Of a stretch of DNA of 32,999 nt, positions 13,684 through 23,143 are shown piece after piece. The stretch's first letter is position 1; each line of letters opens with the position of its first letter. The notes below the pieces were generated by a model. That model ran no database searches, was not told the DNA's origin, and saw only the letters and a program-made list of their open reading frames with translations. Made by a program: the position numbers and the translations under genes. Source of the stretch: Alicyclobacillus suci (GTDB lineage: Bacteria > Bacillota > Bacilli > Alicyclobacillales > Alicyclobacillaceae); NCBI RefSeq assembly GCF_017329615.1, contig NZ_JAFMTW010000040.1:1-32999 (forward strand). Reading direction: 5' to 3'.

Positions 13684-16665
13684 TCAATCTGTCACCCACT
13701 CGCGACGCAACGCGAACAAATCTCGAAGTTCCGTCGATGACAGTTCGGTAATCCACTGTTCGCCGAGCCCAACGACATCCTCGCTCAACGCGAGCTTACG
13801 CTCAATCATCTCGTCAATTCGCTCTTCCAATGTCCCTAAGGCGACAAACTTGTGCACCTGCACCCGCTTTGTCTGGCCAATGCGAAACGCTCTATCCGTC
13901 GCCTGATTTTCGATTGCCGGATTCCACCACCGGTCAAAGTGAAATACGTGATTGGCGGCTGTCAGATTCAACCCAACGCCACCCGCCTTGAGTGACAACA
14001 CAAACACGCCAGGCCGCCCGACGCTATCATCTCCCGACTGAAACGCCGCAATCATCTCGTCCCGCTTCGCCTTTTGTACACCTCCATGCAAAAACAACAC
14101 AGGTTCCTCGAGGACCTCTTCTAACGCGCGTTGGAGCAATGTCCCCGCCTCGACAAATTGCGTGAACACGAGACACTGATCTCCCTCAGCACGCAACTCC
14201 GACACCATCTCCACTAGTCGCTCCACTTTTGCTGATCTCGCCAGCGAAACACGCCCTTCGGCACTATCCTTCAGGGCGAGCGACGGGTGGTCACAAATCT
14301 GTTTAAGCCGTGTCAGCGTCGCCAAAATGACCCCACGCCGCTCCATCGGCATGAGCGTGTCCAATTTTTCCAGCATATCCTGCAACACCGATTCATACAG
14401 CGCCGCCTGTTCAGCCGTCAACGGAACATAAACCTTCGCCTCGACTTTGTCTGGCAGGTCCAACTCAATCCGCGGATCTGTCTTGACGCGGCGCAGCAAA
14501 AAGGGCCGCACCATCCGCTGAACCCGACGAATCAACTCCGCATCGCGCGTACGTTCAATCGGCTGGACAAACCGCTCTGAAAACTTCCGGAGACTCCCTA
14601 AGTACCCAGGATTGATGAAGTCAAAAATTGACCACAGTTCCGTCAACCGGTTCTCCATAGGTGTCCCCGTCATCGCAATTCGGTGACTCGCTTGCAATCG
14701 GCGAATCGCCTGTGACTGCTTCGTATGGGCATTTTTGATATTTTGCGCCTCGTCGAGGCAAATAGAATTCCACTCGACTTGTGTGAGATCCTGCTCATCC
14801 AAATTGGCTAGCGTATAGGTAGTGATGACGATATCGCTAGTCTTCACCTTCGCTTCAAACGCCTCACCGTGCAAGCGACTGGGGCCATAGTGGATATAAA
14901 TACGCAAATCATCTGGGCCAAATCGCTCAAGTTCCTTCTGCCAGTTCCCCAACACCGACGTTGGGCATATGAGCAGCGACGCCCCGTGTGGCATCAACGT
15001 TTGTGCAGGCGCTGACTGTTCGCGCGCGTCCGCTGCGGCTTCCCGAATCGCAAGCAAGTAGGCGATATATTGTACCGTCTTGCCAAGACCCATATCGTCG
15101 GCGAGACAAGCACCAAAACCATATTTGCGCAGCCAGAGTAGCCACGAGAACCCTTGCTTTTGATACGGCCGCAGTGCACCGCGAAACGTCTTCGGCACAT
15201 CGTACACTGGGATTTCCGCCTGCTGCTCCAGTGTCCGCATCATGTCGTACAAATGCTGATTCAGTTCCACTTCGAACCCTTGGAGCACTGTTTCATCCCG
15301 GTCGTCAGTCGCAGCGGACAAATCGCTCGAAGCGGATGACTGGGACATAAGGTACATCTCGATGACGTCCCGTAAACTCAAACCATTGCGCCGCGCCACA
15401 TGTTCTTTCAACCGCTGCGCCCGGCGATAAAAATCTGGATCAATCTGTATCCAATGCCCACGAAACCGAACAAGTCGCTGTTTCTGCGCCAACAGATCAG
15501 CAAACTCCGCGTCGGACACGTCGATTTCGCCGAGGGCGTAACGCCAATCAAACGCAATCGTCTGATTTAGCCCAAACAAGGATTGTTGGGGCGCGCCCAC
15601 CGTCGACCGGACGCTGGCCTTCAGCCGCGGCGCTGCCCGTTGCACCTTTGCCCACCAGGCCGGAACGAACAGCGGAACACCTGCGGCACTCAGCACCTGA
15701 CTAGTCACGCTGAGAAACTCAAACGCCTGATTTCCGTCGAGTTCGGCGCACAAAGTCTGGACGTCGTCGTCCGCACTAAAGTACGAAACCAGTCTCCGGA
15801 TGCGATTCACCTGCGCGTCAAACTGATCTCGAAATGGCAGCCACGCAGGCGGCAAGCTGGAAATTCCGTCGCTAGCGACAGGAACTACCTGGTCCACCTG
15901 AAGTTTGTCCTGTACAACGACCTGCAATCGCCAAATCTCCGCCTCGCCCTGTGCAGGTTCGACCAACTGCAAACCCACTCGAAATGGCGTCTGGTCTTGC
16001 ATCCAACCAATAGCAGTCAACCAAGCGGGCTCATCGACATACAGGTCCGTCAAATGGATCTCCGATGCAAGGCTATCCGACGCGATGGTAGCAAGGGATT
16101 CCTGTGCAGCAGTACCAGCTGCAGGTGTCAAATTAGGATATTCCTGAAGCAACTGATGAAACACATCTTGCAACTCCGAATGTGTCTCAATATGCTCGGC
16201 AATTGCCTGATGCACCCAAATATCTAGATACTCAAGCGCAATACGCGATGGTTCGTCCAACTCGTTGGGCATGCGAAGGCGCCAACGGAATTCTCCACGC
16301 AGCCATGCCTGATAGTCTGGCGCAAACCAGCCTTCGCGCAAGGCTTCCAACAACTTCACTGCCACCCGCTGCAACATCTCGTAATCCGGCCGGTAATCAA
16401 GCTGTACCAGAGCATTCGCCGTCCCTGAGCGAGCAAAGAAGCGAATCGCCGCTAGCGGCGACAAATAGATGCCCCGTAGCCCTTCCCACTCGGTGAATTC
16501 GCACAGCGTTCCGTAATAACTGTCGGGATCCCACTGAAACAACTGAAGCGCCAATTCCTCTGCATCAACCGCTTCGCCATACTCCGTCTCTCCGTAGACC
16601 AAAAATCCTCGTGTTGGCAGCCATTTCGCCGAGACGATAATCACTGTTTCATCCCTCACCGTCAC
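13684..16665 (-). CDS. ywqA: SNF2-family ATP-dependent helicase/translocase (YwqA-like)
   Basis: 993 residues. The N-terminal half (about 1-480) is the bacterial SNF2-associated region. The C-terminal half is a complete SNF2 motor: ALRPYQKQGFSWLLWL (Q-like motif), ACLADDMGLGKT (motif I, 519-530), DEAQ (638-641, motif II), TGTPMENR (666-673, motif III), and near the end GGVGLNLTAANHVFHFDRWW (motif V) and ENQATDRAFRIGQ (motif VI). All motor motifs are intact. Such proteins translocate on DNA and remodel protein-DNA complexes (RapA/HepA relatives); the target is unknown. GTG start overlaps the stop of the SWIM gene by four bases (GTGA), with GGGGGA seven bases upstream, so translation is coupled. 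The same pair occurs as ywqB-ywqA in Bacillus subtilis. Confidence 0.93.
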   Translation of the reverse strand: MTVRDETVIIVSAKWLPTRGFLVYGETEYGEAVDAEELALQLFQWDPDSYYGTLCEFTEWEGLRGIYLSPLAAIRFFARSGTANALVQLDYRPDYEMLQRVAVKLLEALREGWFAPDYQAWLRGEFRWRLRMPNELDEPSRIALEYLDIWVHQAIAEHIETHSELQDVFHQLLQEYPNLTPAAGTAAQESLATIASDSLASEIHLTDLYVDEPAWLTAIGWMQDQTPFRVGLQLVEPAQGEAEIWRLQVVVQDKLQVDQVVPVASDGISSLPPAWLPFRDQFDAQVNRIRRLVSYFSADDDVQTLCAELDGNQAFEFLSVTSQVLSAAGVPLFVPAWWAKVQRAAPRLKASVRSTVGAPQQSLFGLNQTIAFDWRYALGEIDVSDAEFADLLAQKQRLVRFRGHWIQIDPDFYRRAQRLKEHVARRNGLSLRDVIEMYLMSQSSASSDLSAATDDRDETVLQGFEVELNQHLYDMMRTLEQQAEIPVYDVPKTFRGALRPYQKQGFSWLLWLRKYGFGACLADDMGLGKTVQYIAYLLAIREAAADAREQSAPAQTLMPHGASLLICPTSVLGNWQKELERFGPDDLRIYIHYGPSRLHGEAFEAKVKTSDIVITTYTLANLDEQDLTQVEWNSICLDEAQNIKNAHTKQSQAIRRLQASHRIAMTGTPMENRLTELWSIFDFINPGYLGSLRKFSERFVQPIERTRDAELIRRVQRMVRPFLLRRVKTDPRIELDLPDKVEAKVYVPLTAEQAALYESVLQDMLEKLDTLMPMERRGVILATLTRLKQICDHPSLALKDSAEGRVSLARSAKVERLVEMVSELRAEGDQCLVFTQFVEAGTLLQRALEEVLEEPVLFLHGGVQKAKRDEMIAAFQSGDDSVGRPGVFVLSLKAGGVGLNLTAANHVFHFDRWWNPAIENQATDRAFRIGQTKRVQVHKFVALGTLEERIDEMIERKLALSEDVVGLGEQWITELSSTELRDLFALRREWVTD

Positions 16666-18245
16666 GTGATAATCCCCCGCTTGCGCATCTCGTCCTGCAA
16701 TGCCCGGAGACGTGTGTATCGACTAGTGAACTGATTGAGGAAACGAGCCCAATCGTCCTGTCGTTTCAGTTTCTTGTATAGTGTCGACAGTTTTTTGAGA
16801 TGGCGAACTGCAACTTTATATGCCGCGCGGTTTTTCAATCGAATACAGCGCTCCACAGTTTGGTGATACAGTGGTAACAGATACTCCGGTGCAGCCTTCT
16901 CGACATGACGCAATTCTTCGCGTTCAATCCCAGTTATCGTGAGGTCATTGAACAAACAGTAGTCCACCCACGCGCGATACTGTTCCGTCATGATATAAAA
17001 CCGCATGAGATACGGTTGAGAAAGGGACTCATTTTCAGTCAAAAACGCCTCACAATCGGACCGCGCATCCTCGTGATGTTGGGCAACGACAACCCAGTTT
17101 TCGCTAAGTCTCCACAAATCCCATTGACGCAGCTTCACGTCGTCCGAAGTGATATGTTTCAACCATCCATATGCTCTCGCCCAAGCCCTCTCCCGTACCA
17201 ACACGTCGAGGTTGATGAAATAAAACACCGCCCGAAATTTCGGGTCCAGGCCATCCAACATCAACCATGCTTTCGCATCGTCACCAGCCTTCGTATAAAA
17301 ATAGGACAACATCAATCGCACAATTTCTTGCCGATGTTGAGAGCTATCAGCTTCAACATCTTCCCACCAAGCGATTTCCTCGGACAGCGACAGCACTTCT
17401 GCCAGCCAGTATTCGTAGACAAAGCAAACAGTTTGTAAAATCGACTCGTTGGGAGTCGCCTGCCGAACGAATCCCTCCCGAATAAATTGAACCAAGCGTG
17501 CGTTCCACGCCGCATCGGCAGCGGCGCTGGACACCCTAGACGTGTTCAGCAGCGAGGAGATGAAACTCCCATACCGGCGCAATGCCATCTCAAGTGTGCG
17601 CGCGTAGTAGTTGTCCGACAAACTTGCCCCTAGTAACGTCCCCGCCGTTTGCATGGCGTACAAATACAAGAGCAGTTCGAACCGATCCCTCGTATTGTCA
17701 GACCAAGTAGCACACACTTCCTTGGCGTGTTCAACACGGTTATCCAGCGACAAAACCTGGTGGTAAATCGTCTTCTCGTCTACATATCCAATCCGGTGCC
17801 GCAAACCGTTCAGCCAAGTGTCAAAATCGTCATCCTCCTGTAGTTTTGCCAAGACTTCGGGCTCTGGTGCCGTCTGTGACATCGTGTTCAGCGCCACCCC
17901 AGCACCGTGCCCACCCGCCCGACTTGCCAGGAGTTTCGTGACAAACACCTCTGGACTTTGATACGTAGCGTAGACCTCAAAAAACACAGCCGCCATGTGC
18001 TTGCAGATATCTTCATATGGACATGAACAACGACTGTGCAGGTGTACCCAATCCAAATCCAGCACCACATCATAAAATTCGCTTCCTGTCACGTTGGCAA
18101 TCAGCGTCCGCCCCACCATCTCGACGAACACCACCCGTTCTTCGTGATAGTAGCTTAAACCGCGATTCAAGATGTGTTCTGGCATAGCTTTTAACAGTTG
18201 ATACCCAAAATGCTCCAGTTCGGTCTGATCGATCACAACATTCAC
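16662..18245 (-). CDS. ywqB: SWIM zinc-finger protein, helicase partner (YwqB-like)
   Basis: About 527 residues. Near the N-terminus, HSRCSCPYEDICKHMAAVF carries the SWIM zinc-finger pattern CxC-x5-CxH (about residues 73-83). SWIM fingers bind nucleic acid or protein partners and are often found with SNF2 helicases. The remaining ~440 residues are predicted helical, without catalytic motifs I can name. The start is probably GTG at 18245, with GGGGAG five bases upstream; a GTG at 18251 touches the ribosome binding site. It overlaps the helicase gene by four bases. Its promoter seems to use an extended -10 (TGTTACAAT) at 18283-18288. Confidence 0.88.
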   Translation of the reverse strand: MNVVIDQTELEHFGYQLLKAMPEHILNRGLSYYHEERVVFVEMVGRTLIANVTGSEFYDVVLDLDWVHLHSRCSCPYEDICKHMAAVFFEVYATYQSPEVFVTKLLASRAGGHGAGVALNTMSQTAPEPEVLAKLQEDDDFDTWLNGLRHRIGYVDEKTIYHQVLSLDNRVEHAKEVCATWSDNTRDRFELLLYLYAMQTAGTLLGASLSDNYYARTLEMALRRYGSFISSLLNTSRVSSAAADAAWNARLVQFIREGFVRQATPNESILQTVCFVYEYWLAEVLSLSEEIAWWEDVEADSSQHRQEIVRLMLSYFYTKAGDDAKAWLMLDGLDPKFRAVFYFINLDVLVRERAWARAYGWLKHITSDDVKLRQWDLWRLSENWVVVAQHHEDARSDCEAFLTENESLSQPYLMRFYIMTEQYRAWVDYCLFNDLTITGIEREELRHVEKAAPEYLLPLYHQTVERCIRLKNRAAYKVAVRHLKKLSTLYKKLKRQDDWARFLNQFTSRYTRLRALQDEMRKRGIIT

Positions 18246-18282
18246 GCGCACTCCCCACTATCCGGTCATGTATTCACCCCAT

Positions 18283-18288
18283 ATTGTA
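18283..18288 (-). promoter_or_regulatory. Extended -10 of the SWIM/SNF2 operon
   Basis: Minus strand TACAAT preceded by TGT, an extended -10 about 40 bases before the start codon. The -35 region (ATATTG at 17 bases) is weak. Confidence 0.45.
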
Positions 18289-18310
18289 ACATGACCCGAC
18301 CAATTCAATA

Positions 18311-18339
18311 TGTGGATATGTGGATATATCTGTTGATAT
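18311..18339. repeat. Three DnaA-box-like 9-mers in a divergent promoter region
   Basis: TGTGGATAT at 18311-18319 and again at 18319-18327, then TGTTGATAT at 18331-18339. The first two differ by one base from the DnaA box (complement TTATCCACA). They lie between the SWIM/SNF2 promoter and the APC permease promoter. Equally they may be operator half-sites for another regulator. Confidence 0.35.
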
Positions 18340-18378
18340 TTATCTTCCAATACCGATACCTCAAGTGATACCGTTATA

Positions 18379-18407
18379 TTGCTAACTGACCGAGTGTTGT
18401 GTATTAT
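18379..18407 (+). promoter_or_regulatory. Sigma-A promoter of the APC permease
   Basis: TTGCTA (18379-18384), 17-base spacer, TATTAT (18402-18407), predicted start near 18414, so a leader of only about 23 bases. Confidence 0.65.
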
Positions 18408-18436
18408 CTGAACACAATGTGTGGCGAGGTGTTAAA

Positions 18437-19831
18437 ATGCAAGAACAACTGCGAAAAAATGGGCTCTCCTACCCTGAAGCTATTGGCGTTTCGGTCGCCA
18501 TTATGGCGCCAACCGCGGCAATGGCGCTAAATGGTGCACTCGTCGCGGGCGTAGCAGGCGTGAGCGTCCCTCTGACGTTTCTCGTAGCCATGATTACGAT
18601 TGGCCTCGTCTCCTACGCATTTATTCAATTTAATCGCAAGTTTTCTAGTAGTGGATCTGTCTACGCATTCACCACAGTCTCCCTAGGCCCGAGGATGGGT
18701 TTTCTCTCCGGATGGTCACTCTTGTTCACCTATCTCGTCTTCACGGGTGCCTCGGCAGCGGAAATCGGTGCCTTCATGCAAAGTTTCTTGTCATTTGTTG
18801 GTCTCCCTGTCGGATGGTTACCCATCGCGCTCGTAAGTATTGTGCTGATTTGGCTGCTCGCGCTCTTCGATGTCCGCATTGGCGCCCGCGTCATGCTCCT
18901 GTTTGAAGGCATCTCCATTCTCCTGATTCTGATTCTCAGCGTGGTCATTCTGCACCGAGGTGGCGCAGCCCATCATCTATCCGCAATACCATTCACACTA
19001 GCAGGGAATCACCTAGGGACAATTGGGCTCGCTGCCGTCTTCGCCTTTCTTTCGTTCGCAGGATTCGAAGGGGCATCTAGCTTGGGAGAGGAAACGGCGA
19101 ATCCGCGCCGGGCCATCCCGATTTCCATCGCATCCGCCGTGATTATTACGGGCATATTCTATATGCTGGTCAGTTACGTGCAATCTGTTGGCTTCGGATT
19201 GAGTCCCGCAGGCGTGCATGCATTCTCTGTATCTAGTGCACCACTAGGCGACTTAGCGAAGACATACATGTCGTCCGGGTTCGCTGCCGCCATCATGTTT
19301 GGCGCAGCACTGTCGGCGTTCTCCAGTGCGCTCGGTACAGCCACCACGGGGTCACGCTTATTATTCGCCATGGGACGCGACGGGTTCATCCATCGAGGGC
19401 TGGGGTCAATTCACCGGAAATACCGAACACCCCATGTGGCGTTGACGGTCGTCATGGTCATTGGTCTACTGGAAGTCGTTGCTCTTGCACGTCAACCCGG
19501 CGCAAGCGTGTTTGGCTGGCTCGGGAGCATCGGCGTTCTATCGCTCTTACTAGCCTATTTGGCAACCAATATCGGCGCCATCATCTATTTCACTCGCAAC
19601 GGCAATTGGCGCGGGGCTGTGTTAATCGTGCCCATTCTCGCCACCGTTGCACTGGTGTACACCCTCTACACCAACGTCTATCCGATTCCAACCGCACCCA
19701 CACGATATTTTCCCTATATGGTCATCGCCTGGATCATCATCGGCATCTGCATCGTCGTAACCAATCCGACCCTCGTCGGCAACATCGCCAAACGCATCGC
19801 GCGGGAGAGCTTACACACGCAAGAAGAATGA
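18437..19831 (+). CDS. APC superfamily amino acid/polyamine permease
   Basis: 464 residues with about 12 membrane helices. The N-terminus, KNGLSYPEAIGVSVAIMAPTAAMA, holds the conserved helix-1 break of APC transporters. Helix 6 carries the FLSFAGFEGASSLGEETANPRRAIP signature, with the F-x-G-F-E core followed by E-E-x-x-N-P-R-R. It is thus an amino acid or amine importer or exchanger of the cytoplasmic membrane; the substrate cannot be assigned. ATG at 18437 is preferred over the GTG at 18419 because GAGGTG lies six bases upstream of it. It stands alone, with its own promoter, divergent from the SWIM/SNF2 operon and convergent with the DJ-1 gene. Confidence 0.88.
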   Translation: MQEQLRKNGLSYPEAIGVSVAIMAPTAAMALNGALVAGVAGVSVPLTFLVAMITIGLVSYAFIQFNRKFSSSGSVYAFTTVSLGPRMGFLSGWSLLFTYLVFTGASAAEIGAFMQSFLSFVGLPVGWLPIALVSIVLIWLLALFDVRIGARVMLLFEGISILLILILSVVILHRGGAAHHLSAIPFTLAGNHLGTIGLAAVFAFLSFAGFEGASSLGEETANPRRAIPISIASAVIITGIFYMLVSYVQSVGFGLSPAGVHAFSVSSAPLGDLAKTYMSSGFAAAIMFGAALSAFSSALGTATTGSRLLFAMGRDGFIHRGLGSIHRKYRTPHVALTVVMVIGLLEVVALARQPGASVFGWLGSIGVLSLLLAYLATNIGAIIYFTRNGNWRGAVLIVPILATVALVYTLYTNVYPIPTAPTRYFPYMVIAWIIIGICIVVTNPTLVGNIAKRIARESLHTQEE

Positions 19832-19865
19832 CTCACAAACGATTGACGAAAACCCCCTGCTCAAC

Positions 19866-19897
19866 AAAAAGGGACAATCCTGCACGCGGATTGTCCC
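19866..19897 (-). terminator. Intrinsic terminator of the DJ-1/PfpI gene
   Basis: 10-base perfect stem GGGACAATCC (19871-19880)/GGATTGTCCC (19888-19897), loop of seven. On the minus strand it is followed by TTTTT (19866-19870). It may also stop read-through from the APC permease, though without a T-run on that strand. Confidence 0.85.
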
Positions 19898-19944
19898 CAA
19901 GGCCAAAGCAGCATAACGATTCTCTCTGTACATCCGATACCCAC

Positions 19945-20496
19945 TCAATTTCCGAGCAACTTGAAAAACTCCCGCATAAATCCGGGCAAATCCGGCCACG
20001 CGTGGCCGGAGACGAGATGACCGTCCACATGCAGCGTTTCCGTGACGTACTTCGCGCCCATTGCCTCAACAGACGGCTTACAAGCGATGTACGCCGTCAA
20101 ACTGCGACCTTTCAATTGTTCTCGCACCACTTCTAGGACTTGCGCAGCGTGGCAGATGGCGCCAATTGGTTTCTTCTCCTCGAAGAAATGTGTCAAAATC
20201 CGTGGAATGTGTTCGTCGAGTCGGATATATTCTGGTGCACGACCGCCCGGGATGATAAGCCCATCAAACTGCTCCGGTTGAACATCAGCAAACGAAATGT
20301 GCGCCTCTAATTGATATGCAGGCTTCTCCGTATACGTGTCCCAACCGACGAAGTCATGTACGACGGTATGCAGCGTCTTTTTCTTCGGTGCGGCGATGAC
20401 CGCGTCGACCTGCGCCTCCAACAGCCGATAATACGGATAATAGACTTCCAGTGCTTCCACAGCGTCTCCCGTGATAATGAGGACTTTTTTTGCCAT
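19945..20496 (-). CDS. DJ-1/PfpI family protein
   Basis: 183 residues of the class I glutamine amidotransferase-like fold. The nucleophile elbow is AICHAAQVL (C115, followed by H116). E14 in GDAVEALEVYYPYYRLLEA sits in the position of the conserved DJ-1/PfpI glutamate. FDGLIIPGGRAPEYIR is the family oxyanion region. Members act as stress chaperones, glyoxalase-type hydratases or proposed deglycases; the exact activity is open. The ATG at 20496 is chosen because GGAGGG is eight bases upstream; the GTG six bases earlier is too close. It lies after the sugar operon, separated by about 100 bases, and is closed by its own terminator. Confidence 0.88.
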   Translation of the reverse strand: MAKKVLIITGDAVEALEVYYPYYRLLEAQVDAVIAAPKKKTLHTVVHDFVGWDTYTEKPAYQLEAHISFADVQPEQFDGLIIPGGRAPEYIRLDEHIPRILTHFFEEKKPIGAICHAAQVLEVVREQLKGRSLTAYIACKPSVEAMGAKYVTETLHVDGHLVSGHAWPDLPGFMREFFKLLGN

Positions 20497-20604
20497 AGCC
20501 ACGTCCCTCCATTCTATCGTTACATTCTACAGCCCCACCGATTTCCTTATGCCACAAATTACTTTGCAATCGATAGGCTGACTTACTGCCGTAGTGGCCG
20601 TTGC

Positions 20605-22026
20605 TCACCACGGAATGGATGTTTCCAATCCGCAATCCGATAATACCTGTTCCACTTCGCGCTTGATTTGACTGAGCGTCTGTGAATCCTTTGCCTCTGC
20701 CCGCAACACGAGGATTGGCTGCGTGTTCGAACTGCGTACGAGCGCCCAGCCCGCAGGAAACTGAACGCGCGCGCCGTCGACCGTGACGACAGGATGCTGT
20801 TTGGCAAAATGCTTCGTGACCGCTTCAATCATCAACGGTTTGTCTTCCTCTTTGCAGGCAACTCTGGTCTCCGGTGTCGCGACATACGAGGCGACGTCTG
20901 CGAACAGTTCGGACAACGACCGCTTCTCCTGCGACAAGATTCGGAGTAACCTGCCAGCCGCGTAAAGCGCATCGTCAAATCCGTAGTACTCGTCATTAAA
21001 GAACAGGTGTCCTGACATCTCTCCGGTAAACGGTGCATTCGTCGCCCGCAGTGTAGCTTTGATATGTGAATGTCCCGTCCGGTGAAAACGCGGCTTGCCA
21101 CCTAACCGTTCAATCTCGTCAATCAGCGATTGTGAACACTTCACTTCGACCAACGCTTCGCAACCAGGATACTTAGGCAAAATTTCACGCCAATACAAAA
21201 TCATCAATTGGTCTCCCCAGCGAATCTCACCCGTCTCGTCCACGACACCCAGCCTATCGCCATCACCATCAAAGGCGACGCCAAGGTCCGCCTGATGCGC
21301 GCGCACTGCGGCCACTAAGTCGACGAGGTTCTTCGGATCTACCGGATCTGGATGGTGGTTCGGGAATTCCGGGTTCGACTCACAATATAGGGGAATGACG
21401 TCACACCCCAAGCGAGCCAACGCCTCTGGCGCAAATGACGAGGCTGTGCCATTTCCACAGTCGACAACGACCTTAAGGCGCCTGTCACCAAGCCGAATTT
21501 TATCCGCGAGCATCTGCAAATAAGCAGGCTTTATGTCTATCTCCTCAGTCAAATGCTCCATGACGCTAGGAGTATTTCCCGACACCCTACTAGACTCCGC
21601 TATCATCTCTGCGTGCAGACTTCGCACCGCGTCACCGTATATGGTGGTCTTGTCGACAGCGATTTTAAATCCGTTTTCAGACGGTGGATTATGGCTGGCT
21701 GTCACCATCACGCCGTCCGGAATCTGCAAATGTTCCAAGCTGTAATAGAAAGCTGGCGTCGTCACTTCGCCGATGTCTTTCACCTGACAGTCAAGCGACG
21801 TCAATCCAGCGACGACGGCCTGGTGGAGCGCAGGCGAGGATGCACGGTTGTCGTGTCCTACCACCGCCTGACGACGCCCACGTTGCAATAAACGCCGAGC
21901 GAAGGCACGCCCCAACAAATAGGCGAAATGTTCGTCAATCTCTCGAAACGCCTCACCTCGGATGTCATACTCGCGAAACACGTGTTTTGGCAGCGTCAAG
22001 TTGTGTGTCATCGATATGGTTGCCAT
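20605..22026 (-). CDS. Phosphomannomutase/phosphoglucomutase
   Basis: 473 residues of the alpha-D-phosphohexomutase family. It shows the N-terminal FREYDIRGEAFREI, the phosphoserine loop VTASHNPP (S111), the metal loop DGDGDR (253-258), the sugar-specificity loop GEMSGHLFF (335-343) and the C-terminal phosphate-binding RSSNTQP. GEMSGH is usual in enzymes acting on both mannose and glucose phosphates (AlgC/ManB-like). The reaction interconverts the 6- and 1-phosphates, feeding the nucleotidyltransferase at the head of this operon. The ATG at 22026 has GGAGGG seven bases upstream and lies inside the 3' end of the preceding gene (62-base overlap). Confidence 0.93.
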   Translation of the reverse strand: MATISMTHNLTLPKHVFREYDIRGEAFREIDEHFAYLLGRAFARRLLQRGRRQAVVGHDNRASSPALHQAVVAGLTSLDCQVKDIGEVTTPAFYYSLEHLQIPDGVMVTASHNPPSENGFKIAVDKTTIYGDAVRSLHAEMIAESSRVSGNTPSVMEHLTEEIDIKPAYLQMLADKIRLGDRRLKVVVDCGNGTASSFAPEALARLGCDVIPLYCESNPEFPNHHPDPVDPKNLVDLVAAVRAHQADLGVAFDGDGDRLGVVDETGEIRWGDQLMILYWREILPKYPGCEALVEVKCSQSLIDEIERLGGKPRFHRTGHSHIKATLRATNAPFTGEMSGHLFFNDEYYGFDDALYAAGRLLRILSQEKRSLSELFADVASYVATPETRVACKEEDKPLMIEAVTKHFAKQHPVVTVDGARVQFPAGWALVRSSNTQPILVLRAEAKDSQTLSQIKREVEQVLSDCGLETSIPW

Positions 22027-23143
22027 GAGAATGCCCTCCTTCTACCCATGCGTTATGATAAATCGCTTCCGTCAGTAGGTAAGAAAGGGTAGACTCCGCC
22101 CCTTGATTCGGGTTTAGCCCATCCTCGTTAATTCCGTCGCAGCACCCTCCATCTTCAGCGTCCGCGAGCGGCTGACCTGCATCATTTTCCCCGTAGAACC
22201 AAGCGACACACTGTTTAAGTACCGCTTGGTAATGAACCTCGCCAGTCACCTCAAATGCCTTCGCAGAGGCCAGCGCCAATTTCATGACCTCTAGCGGCTG
22301 CTGATCCCAGACACTCATGTGATTTGGCCCGGCCCAGCCTCGATTGCCAATCGGCCGCACAACGCCACCGGGGGTCATCCGCTCAATTAAAAATGCGAGG
22401 GACGTCTCGGCAATGAAGCGTATATTTTCGTCTTCCAGCACCTGGTATGCACCAAACAAGGCCCACGGGAATACGCCATTGGCATATGTCATCGTCGGTT
22501 CAAACCAATGCCATTGCGGTCTTTGATTGGTTGCGTATAACTGACACAAATGCTCGGCGAAGTGTTCTACAACCTGCGGCAATTCCCGCTTTGCCCAATC
22601 GACAAACACATCATCACCCTGTACTTCGTCCATCCGAGTGAGCAGCGTAGCTGCCGCAGACAGCGTATGTGCCATACCGCGCGGGAATTGCAGTGCCGAC
22701 GTCAACGAAAAACCTCGTTGACAAACCTTGCGGATGGTCGGAATCCTGCGTTTGTCCGGGTGATCTAAACTGGCCACCGCCAACGCCCAAAGTGTTCGGC
22801 CCTGGCAATCATCCGAGGGCACTTCAGGTTCGAACGTCCGGTTGTAAAACACGTTATTGTGAAAACGCCCATCCTCACCTTGAACCCAAATCAGAAATTC
22901 CAGGTACTTGTCGGCCAATGAACACAAAAGCGGAATGGCTTCAGCGGCGTTCGTGCGTTCTGCATAGCGGATCCATTCGATACACATCCACAAAGCCCGC
23001 GCATTGTCATCTGTCGAATACCCTTCCTTACGCCGTGGGATCTTCCCAAACGCGTGCTCCAATAACCCTGTGTCATCCGTCAGCCGCTGGAGGTGATCGA
23101 GCTTAACGGGTAGCAAGGAACATTTCGCTCCCTTCCACCGCAC
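21965..23143 (-). CDS. Uncharacterised carbohydrate-linked protein, probable (alpha/alpha)6-type fold
   Basis: About 392 residues. I recall the N-terminal pattern LDHLQRLTDDTGLLEHA then KEGYSTDDNARAL from proteins encoded next to GT4 glycosyltransferases, and sometimes annotated as glycosyltransferase or hydrolase, but I know no established activity. Repeated helical hairpins with conserved aromatics (WHWFEPTMTYANGVFPWALFGAY, NRGWAGPNHMSVWDQQPLE) suggest an (alpha/alpha)6 toroid like many glycoside-active enzymes. Start is uncertain: GTG at 23143 has GAGGAG close by, while TTG at 23116 is also possible. Both overlap the GT4 gene. The 3' end overlaps the mutase gene by 62 bases. The surrounding operon points to polysaccharide or glycoside synthesis or trimming. 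Confidence 0.75.
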   Translation of the reverse strand: MRWKGAKCSLLPVKLDHLQRLTDDTGLLEHAFGKIPRRKEGYSTDDNARALWMCIEWIRYAERTNAAEAIPLLCSLADKYLEFLIWVQGEDGRFHNNVFYNRTFEPEVPSDDCQGRTLWALAVASLDHPDKRRIPTIRKVCQRGFSLTSALQFPRGMAHTLSAAATLLTRMDEVQGDDVFVDWAKRELPQVVEHFAEHLCQLYATNQRPQWHWFEPTMTYANGVFPWALFGAYQVLEDENIRFIAETSLAFLIERMTPGGVVRPIGNRGWAGPNHMSVWDQQPLEVMKLALASAKAFEVTGEVHYQAVLKQCVAWFYGENDAGQPLADAEDGGCCDGINEDGLNPNQGAESTLSYLLTEAIYHNAWVEGGHSHGNHIDDTQLDAAKTRVSRV

